Source of the DNA: Acidobacteriota bacterium
GTDB lineage: Bacteria; Acidobacteriota; Terriglobia; Terriglobales; Acidobacteriaceae
Length of the DNA stretch: 6,387 nt
Direction of reading: 5' to 3'
NCBI GenBank assembly: GCA_021811745.1
Contig: JAJZNH010000866.1
Coordinates: 1 to 6,387 of the forward strand
Below the pieces are notes generated by a model that ran no database searches, had not been told where the DNA came from, and was given only the letters and a program-made list of their open reading frames with translations. The position numbers and the translations under genes are program-made. Shown here piece by piece: positions 1 to 5,686 of this stretch (position 1 is the first letter of the stretch; each line of letters starts with the position of its first letter).

Positions 1-556
1 AGTGCTGCGGATCCTCGGCGTAGACCTTCTTGAGCAGGTTCTTGATCACCTGTTCCTCGTGGTTGCCCGACGGGCTATCCACCCACTTGTCGCCCTCTTC
101 CAGCTCATAGCCCTTGTGAATGAGCAACGTCGCATCGCCGCCGTCATCGACGATCAACTGCGGCCCTTTGCCGCCCTTGTGGCTCAGCGCCCGGAAGGTG
201 CAATCCCAGTAGTCTTCCAGCGTCTCGCCCTTCCATGCGAAGACCGCGACCCCGGCTGCCGCGATCGCCGCCGCCGCGTGATCCTGCGTGGAGAAGATGT
301 TGCAGCTCGCCCAGCGCACCTCTGCGCCCAGGCTCACCAGTGTCTCAATCAGCACCGCGGTCTGAATGGTCATGTGCAGCGAGCCGGTGATGCGAACGCC
401 CTGGAGCGGCTTCTCGACAGCGTACTTGTTGCGGATCGCCATCAGCCCCGGCATCTCCTGCTCGGCGATGATGATCTCTTTGCGACCCCATTCGGCCAGG
501 GACATGTCAGCCACTTTAAATTCAGTTCCGTGCTTCTCGATGGTTGCAGTTGCCAT
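1..556 (-). CDS. ahcY: S-adenosylhomocysteine hydrolase, N-terminal part (cut by window edge)
   Basis: AhcY is the cytosolic NAD-dependent enzyme that splits S-adenosylhomocysteine (SAH) into adenosine and homocysteine. It relieves product inhibition of methyltransferases and feeds the methionine cycle. Reading the complement from the ATG at 556 gives 185 codons open to the edge. Visible family signatures are the substrate-binding stretch [16 protein letters not shown] (about residues 58-73), [17 protein letters not shown] (82-98), [10 protein letters not shown] (108-117) and DDGGDATLL (137-145). The residues [17 protein letters not shown] (153-169) belong to the longer bacterial form. The NAD-binding domain lies outside the window. 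A good Shine-Dalgarno AAGGAG (complement of 563-568) stands 6 nt before the ATG and fixes the start. The gene is divergent from the ArsR-methyltransferase gene, with only 56 bp between start codons, so shared regulation is likely. The family assignment is essentially certain from the motifs. Confidence 0.97.
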   Translation of the reverse strand, partial: MATATIEKHGTEFKVADMSLAEWGRKEIIIAEQEMPGLMAIRNKYAVEKPLQGVRITGSLHMTIQTAVLIETLVSLGAEVRWASCNIFSTQDHAAAAIAAAGVAVFAWKGETLEDYWDCTFRALSHKGGKGPQLIVDDGGDATLLIHKGYELEEGDKWVDSPSGNHEEQVIKNLLKKVYAEDPQH

Positions 557-575
557 TCAGATCTCCTTCTATCGT

Positions 576-597
576 CATATCGTGATATGTTGATATG
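576..597. promoter_or_regulatory. Putative operator of the ArsR-methyltransferase regulator (palindrome plus extra half-site)
   Basis: CATATC (576-581), GT, GATATG (584-589) form a perfect 6+6 inverted repeat with a 2-nt spacer. After TT, a third GATATG half-site follows (592-597). The element lies centrally in the 56-bp gap between two divergent starts and is AT-rich against GC-rich surroundings. ArsR-family repressors are dimers that bind imperfect AT-rich palindromes close to their own promoter, so the adjacent fusion protein is the obvious candidate ligand. Binding here would cover the candidate ahcY -10 box and the regulator's own leader. The palindrome is seen directly; its function is inferred. 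Confidence 0.7.
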
Positions 598-622
598 TAG
601 CAGAATTCCTTCATGGCGTCAA
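594..622 (-). promoter_or_regulatory. Candidate sigma70-type promoter of ahcY
   Basis: On the minus strand, TTGACG (complement of 617-622) is followed after exactly 17 nt by TACATA (complement of 594-599). The -35 box matches the consensus at 5 of 6 positions, while the -10 matches at only 3 of 6. The predicted transcription start falls near 587, inside the palindrome, leaving a leader of about 30 nt that contains the AAGGAG ribosome binding site. The -35 lies within the first codons of the divergent regulator gene. The overlap with the palindrome would allow steric repression. The weak -10 keeps this tentative. Confidence 0.4.
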
Positions 623-1593
623 TTGTCAAAACTCTGCGCGTGGTGGCCGATCCCAGTCGGCTGCGTATCCTGTTGCTTCTAAAAGGAGAAGAACTCTCCG
701 TCGCCGAGCTGCAGGAGATTCTGGGCATGGGCCAAAGCACCATCTCGACGCACCTCTCGCAGCTCAAGCAGGTGGGATTGGTCGAGGATCGCCGCACCGG
801 CAAGAACAGCCTCTACCGCCTTGCCATCCCTGCCGGGGACGGGCCCCTGGACATGCTCATTGCTCAGTCCGGCAAGGAGATTCCAGAGGCCGGCACCGAC
901 CAGGCGGCCATGCGCCACGTTCTGCGCAAGCGCCGGGACAGGACGCGCGCCTTCTTCGACAGCGTGGCTGGACGCCTGGGCAAGGACTATGTTCCCGGCA
1001 AATCCTGGAAAAGCCTGGCCGAAGCATTGCTGCGTCTCATGCCGCCGCTTGTCGCCGCCGATCTGGGCGCGGGCGAGGGCGCCTTTGCGCTGCTACTCGC
1101 GCAGCGGGCGAAAAAAGTGATCGCCGTCGACAGTTCAGCCGGGATGATCGAGGTGGGCCGGGAGCAGGCTGTGCGCCACGGCGTGAAAAACATCGATTAC
1201 CGGCTCGGCGACATGGAAGAGCTGCCCATCGGCGATGCGGAAGTCGATCTCGTCTTCTTCTCGCAGTCTCTGCACCACGCGCTGCACCCCGATCGCGCGC
1301 TGGCCGAGGCTGCCCGGATTCTGGCGCCCGGCGGCCGCATCGCGATCCTCGATCTGGCGAAACATCGATTCGAGGAGGCGCGCGAACTATACGCCGACGA
1401 GTGGCTCGGCTTCAGCGAAGCCGAGCTGGAAGCAATGCTCGAAAAAGCCGGTTTCGCGAATGTCGAAACTTCGGTGGTAGATAAGGAACCCGAGACACCC
1501 CAGTTCCAGACCTTGCTGGCCGTCGCAAGCAAGCCGGACCCTCGCAATGCCTCCGCCACGTCTAACTTGGAGGCAGTATCCTTTTACCAATGA
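613..1593 (+). CDS. ArsR-family HTH regulator fused to a SAM-dependent methyltransferase domain
   Basis: This 326-residue protein has an ArsR-type winged helix at about residues 1-75. It includes DPSRLRILLLL (13-23), the HTH LSVAELQEILGMGQSTISTHL (28-48) and the wing EDRRTGKNSLYRL (58-70). A class I methyltransferase domain follows at about 110-305. It shows motif I DLGAGEG (150-156), the ribose-binding acidic residue D173 in VIAVDSS, GDMEELP (199-205) and LAPGGRIAILDL (237-248). There are no cysteines at all, so the thiolate metal sites of classical ArsR proteins are absent. Its position opposite ahcY and the palindrome between them suggest that it represses ahcY and itself, sensing SAH or SAM through the methyltransferase fold. 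Known SAH-responsive ArsR regulators (SahR) make this plausible. Whether the domain still catalyses methylation cannot be told. The ATG at 613 is the only start after an in-frame stop at 598-600, and no clear Shine-Dalgarno precedes it, so a short-leader or leaderless mRNA is possible. It overlaps the next gene by 4 nt. Confidence 0.93.
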   Translation: MASIVKTLRVVADPSRLRILLLLKGEELSVAELQEILGMGQSTISTHLSQLKQVGLVEDRRTGKNSLYRLAIPAGDGPLDMLIAQSGKEIPEAGTDQAAMRHVLRKRRDRTRAFFDSVAGRLGKDYVPGKSWKSLAEALLRLMPPLVAADLGAGEGAFALLLAQRAKKVIAVDSSAGMIEVGREQAVRHGVKNIDYRLGDMEELPIGDAEVDLVFFSQSLHHALHPDRALAEAARILAPGGRIAILDLAKHRFEEARELYADEWLGFSEAELEAMLEKAGFANVETSVVDKEPETPQFQTLLAVASKPDPRNASATSNLEAVSFYQ

Positions 1594-2336
1594 TGCAGGT
1601 ACGAGTTCTTCCCTTTGGGATCTTGAAAGATTGGCTGGGCACGTCCGCGGCCACGGTTGAGCTGGCGGAGGGCGCTTCGGTTGCGCACCTGCTCGAACGC
1701 CTGACCAAAAATCTGCCGGAGCGCGGCGCGGTTTTGCGAGCGATTGCGGTGAGTGTGAATGCCGAATATGCCACGGCGGAGCGGACGCTTCACGATGGCG
1801 ACGAGGTGGGGCTGTTGCCGCCGGTGTCGGGCGGAAGTTCACGTTCAGTCGAGGAGAACCCGGGAGACCCGGATGTTATCGTTACGCTGACACGCAAAGC
1901 CATCGGCTCGGAGAGCCTGGCTGCCGCCGCCAAGCGGGACGAAGATGGGGCGGTCGTTGTCTTCGACGGCATCGTCCGCAACAATTCGCGCGGCCGCAGG
2001 ACGCTGTATCTGGACTACGAAGCCTACGAAGAGATGGCCCTCCGGCAGATGCGCGAACTGGGGCGGCTGGCGCGCCAGAAATTCGGAGTGCGCCACGTGA
2101 CTCTGGTTCATCGGCTGGGACGGCTGGAAATTGGCGAAACGAGCGTACTGGTCGTGGTGGCCTCGGCACACCGGGCGCAGGCCTTCGATGCCTGCCGCTG
2201 GCTTATCGATACCCTCAAGACGACAGTGCCTATCTGGAAGAAGGAGATGTTTGCAGACGGAGCAGTGTGGGCGCCCGGCGAGCCGTTTCCCGCAAGCCTG
2301 GCCGTGGATGTGCCGGAGGTTCCCGATGGCGCTTGA
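1590..2336 (+). CDS. moaX: Molybdopterin synthase, MoaD-MoaE fusion (MoaX-like)
   Basis: Molybdopterin synthase inserts two sulfurs into cyclic pyranopterin monophosphate during molybdenum cofactor synthesis. It normally consists of a small sulfur carrier (MoaD) and a catalytic subunit (MoaE), which here form one 248-residue chain. Residues 1-82 are a ubiquitin-fold MoaD domain ending in LLPPVSGG, with the Gly-Gly at 81-82. A linker (about 83-95) leads into MoaE at 96-235. MoaE hallmarks are FDGIVRNNSRG (125-135), LDYEAYEEMA (141-150), HRLGRLEIGE (174-183), SAHRAQAFDACRW (192-204) and LKTTVPIWKKE (209-219). Lys210 and Lys217 match the spacing of E. coli MoaE catalytic Lys119 and Lys126. The free C-terminal glycine needed for thiocarboxylation is buried, so cleavage after Gly82 is expected, as reported for mycobacterial MoaX. 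The ATG at 1590 overlaps the previous TGA (ATGA). GGAGG at 1569-1573 is too distant to be a standard site, so translational coupling is likely. ATG 1593 is an alternative start. Confidence 0.95.
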   Translation: MMQVRVLPFGILKDWLGTSAATVELAEGASVAHLLERLTKNLPERGAVLRAIAVSVNAEYATAERTLHDGDEVGLLPPVSGGSSRSVEENPGDPDVIVTLTRKAIGSESLAAAAKRDEDGAVVVFDGIVRNNSRGRRTLYLDYEAYEEMALRQMRELGRLARQKFGVRHVTLVHRLGRLEIGETSVLVVVASAHRAQAFDACRWLIDTLKTTVPIWKKEMFADGAVWAPGEPFPASLAVDVPEVPDGA

Positions 2337-3264
2337 TTGTCGTGGAATTGCGAGCTTCTGGCGCAGGGCAGGCTGCGTTGCCTTGTTGGCTTTGGCTCCC
2401 CTGGCGCTGGTGGCCCAGGATACAACGCTGCATCTGAATGTAAAGCTGGTCAATGTCTTCGTCAGCGTGACAGATCCGAATGGCGCTGTTGTAGGAGGAC
2501 TTACACGCCAGGACTTCGCCGTGTTTGAGGATGGCAAGCCGCAAACCATCGCGGTCTTCGAGCGCCACTCGGAGATGCCGCTGAATTTGACACTGGCCAT
2601 CGATACCAGCGGTAGCGTGCGCAAGGATATGGGTGCGGAAGCAAACGCGGCGCGGGAGTTTGCTCGCGCCATCCTGCGGCCACAGGACCAGATGAGCCTG
2701 CTGCAGTTTGCCACCGACGTACGCCCCCTGACGCCTTTCACGAATAAGCTTTCTCGGATCGATCGCGGCCTGAAGCAGTTGCGCGGAGGCTGGGCGACGG
2801 CTCTCTACGATGCCATCATTTACGCTTCGCAACGGCTTGGCACGATGCAGGGCCGAAAAGTGCTGGTGCTGGTCTCGGACGGCGGCGACAGCGGAATGGG
2901 CGCCAACTACGAGCAGGCTCTGGAGCAGGCTCTCCGCAATGAGGTCATCATTTACAGCATCATCGATGTGCCGATCGAGGCGAGCGCCGGGCGCGACATC
3001 GGCGGCGAGCATGCGCTCATCACGCTGGCCGAGCAGACCGGCGGCAAGTATTTCTATGTGAGCGAGGTCGGTCTCGACAAGGCCTTTCAGATGGTCGGCG
3101 AGGATCTGCGCACGCAGTACCTGCTGGGCTACTATCCAAAGCATCAGGCTCCGGGAGTCGACTTCCACCGAATCGTTGTGACCATCCCCAGGGCCGCGCC
3201 CGGTTCCTTCATCATCCGCAATCGCCCGGGCTATTACACGGATACACCGGGACAGGAGCAATGA
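2326..3264 (+). CDS. Secreted VWFA-related protein of the acidobacterial type
   Basis: This is a 312-residue protein with an N-terminal Sec signal: basic FWRR (11-14), a hydrophobic core at about 17-29 and a likely cleavage after LVA (28-30). A short beta-rich segment, VNVFVSVTDPNGAVVGGLTR (42-61) and DFAVFEDGKPQ (63-73), precedes the von Willebrand A domain at about 86-270. That domain has an intact MIDAS metal site: DTSGS (93-97), Thr158 in ATALYDA and Asp185 in VSDGG. The C-terminal YLLGYYP (265-271) and RNRPGYYTD (298-306) are typical of the VWFA-related family described from Acidobacteria. It probably mediates metal-dependent protein binding outside the cytoplasm, with the partner unknown. 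The ATG at 2326 is preferred over longer in-frame starts because GGAGG (2315-2319) stands 6 nt upstream and the signal peptide then begins correctly. It overlaps the moaX end by 11 nt, suggesting co-translation, although a functional link to molybdenum cofactor is not evident. Confidence 0.9.
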   Translation: MALDCRGIASFWRRAGCVALLALAPLALVAQDTTLHLNVKLVNVFVSVTDPNGAVVGGLTRQDFAVFEDGKPQTIAVFERHSEMPLNLTLAIDTSGSVRKDMGAEANAAREFARAILRPQDQMSLLQFATDVRPLTPFTNKLSRIDRGLKQLRGGWATALYDAIIYASQRLGTMQGRKVLVLVSDGGDSGMGANYEQALEQALRNEVIIYSIIDVPIEASAGRDIGGEHALITLAEQTGGKYFYVSEVGLDKAFQMVGEDLRTQYLLGYYPKHQAPGVDFHRIVVTIPRAAPGSFIIRNRPGYYTDTPGQEQ

Positions 3265-3281
3265 GAATCTCGTCCCTGTCC
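3250..3281 (+). terminator. Hairpin across the vwa stop codon, possible weak terminator
   Basis: GGACAGG (3250-3256) pairs perfectly with CCTGTCC (3275-3281) across an 18-nt loop that itself holds GAG-AAT-CTC. The T-rich CTTTATTTC starts 7 nt after the stem instead of directly, so this is not a classical intrinsic terminator. It could mark the end of the three-gene unit or stabilise its 3' end. The inverted repeat is seen; its function is a guess. Confidence 0.35.
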
Positions 3282-3492
3282 GAAGCGCTTTATTTCATTG
3301 GAGGACACGGCACAAACGGCTTCCGCCAGCATCACTCTGCTTGAAGGCCGGGTTGCGGCTGCTGCTTGTCCGATAGACGCGCGGGCGGAGGGGGATTGAC
3401 TCTCCGGCGCGGCAAGCCCAAAATGCTCTCAGAATGAGCGTGAGCAAGGCCCCTGGCGTGGCGCCGCGTTCGCGCGGATACGAGTGTTTCTT
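3265..3492. other. Intergenic region between vwa and the radical SAM gene
   Basis: These 228 bases show no convincing conserved gene. The left part holds the downstream arm of the hairpin and a short T-rich stretch. The centre is GC-rich without recognisable repeats. The right part holds a candidate promoter (3396-3424) and a 23-codon open frame, 3434-3505, that overlaps the start of the radical SAM gene. No RNA family or riboswitch was recognised by eye. Confidence 0.6.
3396..3424 (+). promoter_or_regulatory. Candidate promoter for the radical SAM gene
   Basis: TTGACT (3396-3401, 5 of 6 consensus positions) is followed after 17 nt by CAAAAT (3419-3424, 4 of 6). Transcription would start near 3431, about 60 nt before the ATG at 3493. 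No operator-like repeat is evident around it. The spacing and -35 box are good for sigma70, but this is a sequence match only. Confidence 0.4.
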
Positions 3493-4602
3493 ATGCCAGC
3501 CCTGAAAGAGATCCTCGACCGGCAAGTCAGCGAGGCAGCGGGGAGCTTATACGAACGGCTGGAGCATAACCGGGTCCGCTGCTATGCCTGCGGGCATTGC
3601 TGCCCGATCGCCGATGGGCATACGGGCGTTTGCAAGGTCCGGTTCAACCGCGGCGGAACGCTCTATGCCCCGTGGGGATACATAAGCGGCGTACAGTGCG
3701 ACCCGATTGAAAAAAAGCCCTTCTTTCACGCATATAGCGGCGCTCTTGCTTACAGCTTCGGCATGCTGGGTTGCGATCTCCACTGTCCCTACTGCCAGAA
3801 TTGGGTCACCTCGCAGGCGCTGCGCGATCCCCACGCCGGAGTGCAGCCGTTGGCCATTACCCCGGAACAGATGGTCGAGCAGGCGCGCAAGCAAGGCGCC
3901 CGCGTGCTGGTAAGCACTTACAACGAGCCGCTGATCACCGCGGAGTGGGCCGTGGCCATCTTCAAGGCGGCCAAGGATGCCGGGTTGGCGACCGGCTTTG
4001 TTTCGAATGGCAACGGCACTCCGCAAGTTCTCGAATATCTGCATCCCTGGGTGGATCTGTACAAGGTCGATTTGAAGAGCTTCGACGAGCGGCATTATCA
4101 CCAACTCGGCGGGCGGCTGCAGCCGATTCTCGACACCATTCGCCGCCTCTGCGCGATGGGCTTCTGGGTGGAAGTGGTCACGCTGATCGTCCCCGGATTC
4201 AACGACTCCGACCAGGAACTGGCCAGCATGGCGGAGTTTCTGGCCGGCGTATCGCCCGATATTCCGTGGCACGTCACCGCGTTTCACAAGGATTACCGGA
4301 TGACCTATCCAGGGGATACCGGCGCGGAGACGCTGGAGCGCGCAGCACGCATCGGCAGGCGGGCCGGCCTGCATTATGTTTATGCCGGCAATCTTCCCGG
4401 CCAGACCGGCGATCTCGAAAATACCTACTGCCATAGTTGCGGAGCGCTTCTCGTGGAACGATTTGGCTTCCGAGTCACCGGCTACCGCCTGACCGCGGAC
4501 GGCAACTGCCCGCGGTGCGGAACGGCTATTCCCGGCCGCTGGGATTCCGCGTTCCGCGGACAGATCACTGCGCTCCCTTACGTGCCGCAATTTTTCTCAT
4601 GA
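3493..4602 (+). CDS. amrS: AmmeMemoRadiSam-type radical SAM enzyme (PflA-like, COG1180)
   Basis: This 369-residue protein carries the radical SAM [4Fe-4S] motif CDLHCPYC (Cys94, Cys98, Cys101), which generates a 5'-deoxyadenosyl radical from SAM. An N-terminal cysteine cluster, CYACGHCC (30-37) with Cys47, precedes it. The C-terminus has a zinc-ribbon-like pair, CHSC (313-316) and CPRC (339-342). Family blocks include STYNEPLITAEW (141-152), FVSNGNGTP (169-177), YKVDLKSFDERHY (190-202), VEVVTLIVPGFNDSDQEL (226-243), PWHVTAFHKDYRM (258-270) and YVYAGNLPG (295-303). This architecture is that of AmrS, usually encoded with Memo (AmrB) and AMMECR1 (AmrA) homologues, neither of which is visible here. 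The substrate is unknown to me. Older annotations often call it pyruvate formate-lyase activating enzyme, but no glycyl radical enzyme is nearby. ATG 3493 is chosen; GTG 3484 would add three residues, and neither has a strong ribosome binding site. Confidence 0.92.
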   Translation: MPALKEILDRQVSEAAGSLYERLEHNRVRCYACGHCCPIADGHTGVCKVRFNRGGTLYAPWGYISGVQCDPIEKKPFFHAYSGALAYSFGMLGCDLHCPYCQNWVTSQALRDPHAGVQPLAITPEQMVEQARKQGARVLVSTYNEPLITAEWAVAIFKAAKDAGLATGFVSNGNGTPQVLEYLHPWVDLYKVDLKSFDERHYHQLGGRLQPILDTIRRLCAMGFWVEVVTLIVPGFNDSDQELASMAEFLAGVSPDIPWHVTAFHKDYRMTYPGDTGAETLERAARIGRRAGLHYVYAGNLPGQTGDLENTYCHSCGALLVERFGFRVTGYRLTADGNCPRCGTAIPGRWDSAFRGQITALPYVPQFFS

Positions 4603-4649
4603 AGAACGAAGAACACCGGAGCGCGCAGGGCTGAGCGGGAGGGCGTGGA

Positions 4650-4674
4650 ATGCCGTGGCGGATTGACACGGCAT
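4650..4674. repeat. Perfect 8-bp inverted repeat overlapping a TTGACA box
   Basis: ATGCCGTG (4650-4657) and CACGGCAT (4667-4674) are exact reverse complements separated by 9 nt. No T-tract follows, so it is a poor intrinsic terminator for the upstream gene. The right arm shares two bases with TTGACA (4663-4668), and the loop contains the rest of that box. It could be an operator for the thuA-like gene, or an RNA hairpin if transcription reads through. The repeat is seen directly; its role is inferred. Confidence 0.5.
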
Positions 4675-4691
4675 CGGCCGGTCAATAAGTT
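4663..4691 (+). promoter_or_regulatory. Candidate promoter of the thuA-like gene
   Basis: A perfect -35 box TTGACA (4663-4668) is followed after 17 nt by TAAGTT (4686-4691, 3 of 6 matches), or after 15 nt by AATAAG (4684-4689, 4 of 6 matches). Transcription would start at about 4698 or a few bases earlier, almost at the ATG at 4699. If this is right, the mRNA would be nearly leaderless. The weak -10 keeps confidence low. Confidence 0.3.
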
Positions 4692-4698
4692 GGATGGA

Positions 4699-5661
4699 AT
4701 GAAGCGCCGCTCCTGGCTGTGCCTGCTCGCGATTTTGTTCGTGAGCCAGCTTCCTTCCCTCGCCAAAACTCATCGCGGCGACATCCGCGTGCTGATTGTG
4801 GACGGATTCAGCAACCACAACTGGCGACAGACAACGCTACTGTTGCGCGGCATGCTCGGGCAGGCTGGCGGATTCACCGTCAATGTAAGCACCATGCCCC
4901 AGACCGGCTCCGCCGCATGGGCGGCGTGGCGGCCGCGCTTTGCCGACTACGACGCGGTGATCCAGACCTGCAACGACAACGGCGGCAACGGCCTGCTGAA
5001 GGGGCTGGCCCAAAAACCCGAGTGGCCCGAGGCGGCAAAGAAGGCCTTTGTGGAGTACGTACGCAAGGGCGGCGGCGTCTACATCTTCCACTCCGCCGAA
5101 AACGCCTTTGTGGGCTGGAGGGCATACGAGCAGATGGTCGGATTGAGCTGGCGTCCGGCTGACTACGGCACCGCCATTCGCGTGACCGGGTCGCGCCATC
5201 TGGTGCGGATTCCACCGGGTGTGGGCCTTGGCACGGGACACGGCCCGCACGGAAATGTACTGGTCATGCGGCTGAGCAACGATCCGGCTCGCGATCCGAT
5301 TCACGCGGGCATGCCGCAGGCGTGGCTCTCGCTGGAGCTGGAGGTGTACTACTACGCGCGCGGGCCGGCGAAGCATCTGCGCGTGCTGACGTATGCGCGG
5401 GACTCCAAGCCCGGGCTGGGCCTGCTGTGGCCGGTCGAGTGGACCACAACCTATGGCAAAGGCCGGGTGTACGTCTCCACCTACGGGCACGTTTGGAAAG
5501 GCGAGGTGCAGCCCGCCAGCATGCGCGACGTGGCTGTGCAAACGATTACTCCGCGGGCGTTGGAGTGGCTGGCGCGCCGCCCGGTAACCTTTCCCGTACC
5601 GAAGGATTTTCCAAGCGCGAAGGCGGTTTCCGTGCGTGGCGATATTCCACTGTTGTTCTGA
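4699..5661 (+). CDS. Secreted ThuA-like domain protein
   Basis: This 320-residue protein has a clear Sec signal: MKRRSW, a hydrophobic core at about 7-18 and likely cleavage after PSLA (19-22). The rest matches the ThuA (trehalose utilisation) fold, a class I glutamine amidotransferase-like domain common in secreted proteins of soil bacteria. Visible blocks are IRVLIVDGFSNHNW (29-42), YDAVIQTC (84-91), FVEYVRKGGGVYIFHSAENAF (117-137), RDPIHAGMP (198-206), LELEVYYYARGP (212-223) and the C-terminal WTTTYGKGRVYVSTYGHVW (248-266). These are where ThuA proteins carry their conserved Pro-Ile-x-x-Gly, acidic-Tyr-Tyr and Tyr-Gly-Lys-Gly-Arg-Val elements. A role in carbohydrate metabolism is usually assumed, but no substrate can be assigned. 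ATG 4699 is preferred over upstream in-frame starts because the signal peptide begins there. Only GGA at 4692-4694 resembles a ribosome site. No sugar-utilisation genes adjoin it. Confidence 0.87.
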   Translation: MKRRSWLCLLAILFVSQLPSLAKTHRGDIRVLIVDGFSNHNWRQTTLLLRGMLGQAGGFTVNVSTMPQTGSAAWAAWRPRFADYDAVIQTCNDNGGNGLLKGLAQKPEWPEAAKKAFVEYVRKGGGVYIFHSAENAFVGWRAYEQMVGLSWRPADYGTAIRVTGSRHLVRIPPGVGLGTGHGPHGNVLVMRLSNDPARDPIHAGMPQAWLSLELEVYYYARGPAKHLRVLTYARDSKPGLGLLWPVEWTTTYGKGRVYVSTYGHVWKGEVQPASMRDVAVQTITPRALEWLARRPVTFPVPKDFPSAKAVSVRGDIPLLF

Positions 5662-5686
5662 AAATGTTTTTTATGGGAATTTCCTC

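Noticed and set aside
576..597. Could the short repeats be a CRISPR remnant or an attachment site?
   Set aside because: Units are only 6-8 bp with 2-nt spacers, located in a divergent promoter, and no cas or integrase gene is present; an operator explains them better.
2..682. Long plus-strand open frame over the ahcY region
   Set aside because: It is antisense to the clearly conserved ahcY frame and its translation matches no family; it is a shadow of a GC-rich gene.
2131..2325. 65-residue N-terminal extension of the VWFA protein
   Set aside because: It lies wholly within moaX in another frame, has no family resemblance and would put residues ahead of a well-formed signal peptide; GGAGG at 2315-2319 supports ATG 2326.
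3261..3344. 27-codon ORF starting in the vwa stop (ATGA)
   Set aside because: AGGAG is only 2 nt from the ATG, the product resembles nothing known, and the start lies in the loop of a hairpin; coincidence is more likely.
3295..3525. Minus-strand 76-codon ORF in the intergenic region
   Set aside because: It overlaps the amrS start, shows no recognisable domain and no ribosome site was apparent; stop-free frames of this size are common at this GC content.
3547..4590. Minus-strand 347-codon ORF opposite amrS
   Set aside because: The plus frame carries all radical SAM motifs; the antisense frame shows low-complexity composition and no motif, as expected of a GC-rich shadow ORF.
3493..4602. Annotation as pyruvate formate-lyase activating enzyme
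   Set aside because: The extra N-terminal cysteine cluster and the C-terminal CHSC/CPRC pair, together with the PWHVTAF-type block, fit AmrS better, and no glycyl radical enzyme is adjacent.
4837..5541. Minus-strand 234-codon ORF opposite the thuA-like gene
   Set aside because: Its composition is unusual (rich in His, Arg, Ala) without a domain, while the plus frame has a signal peptide and ThuA blocks.
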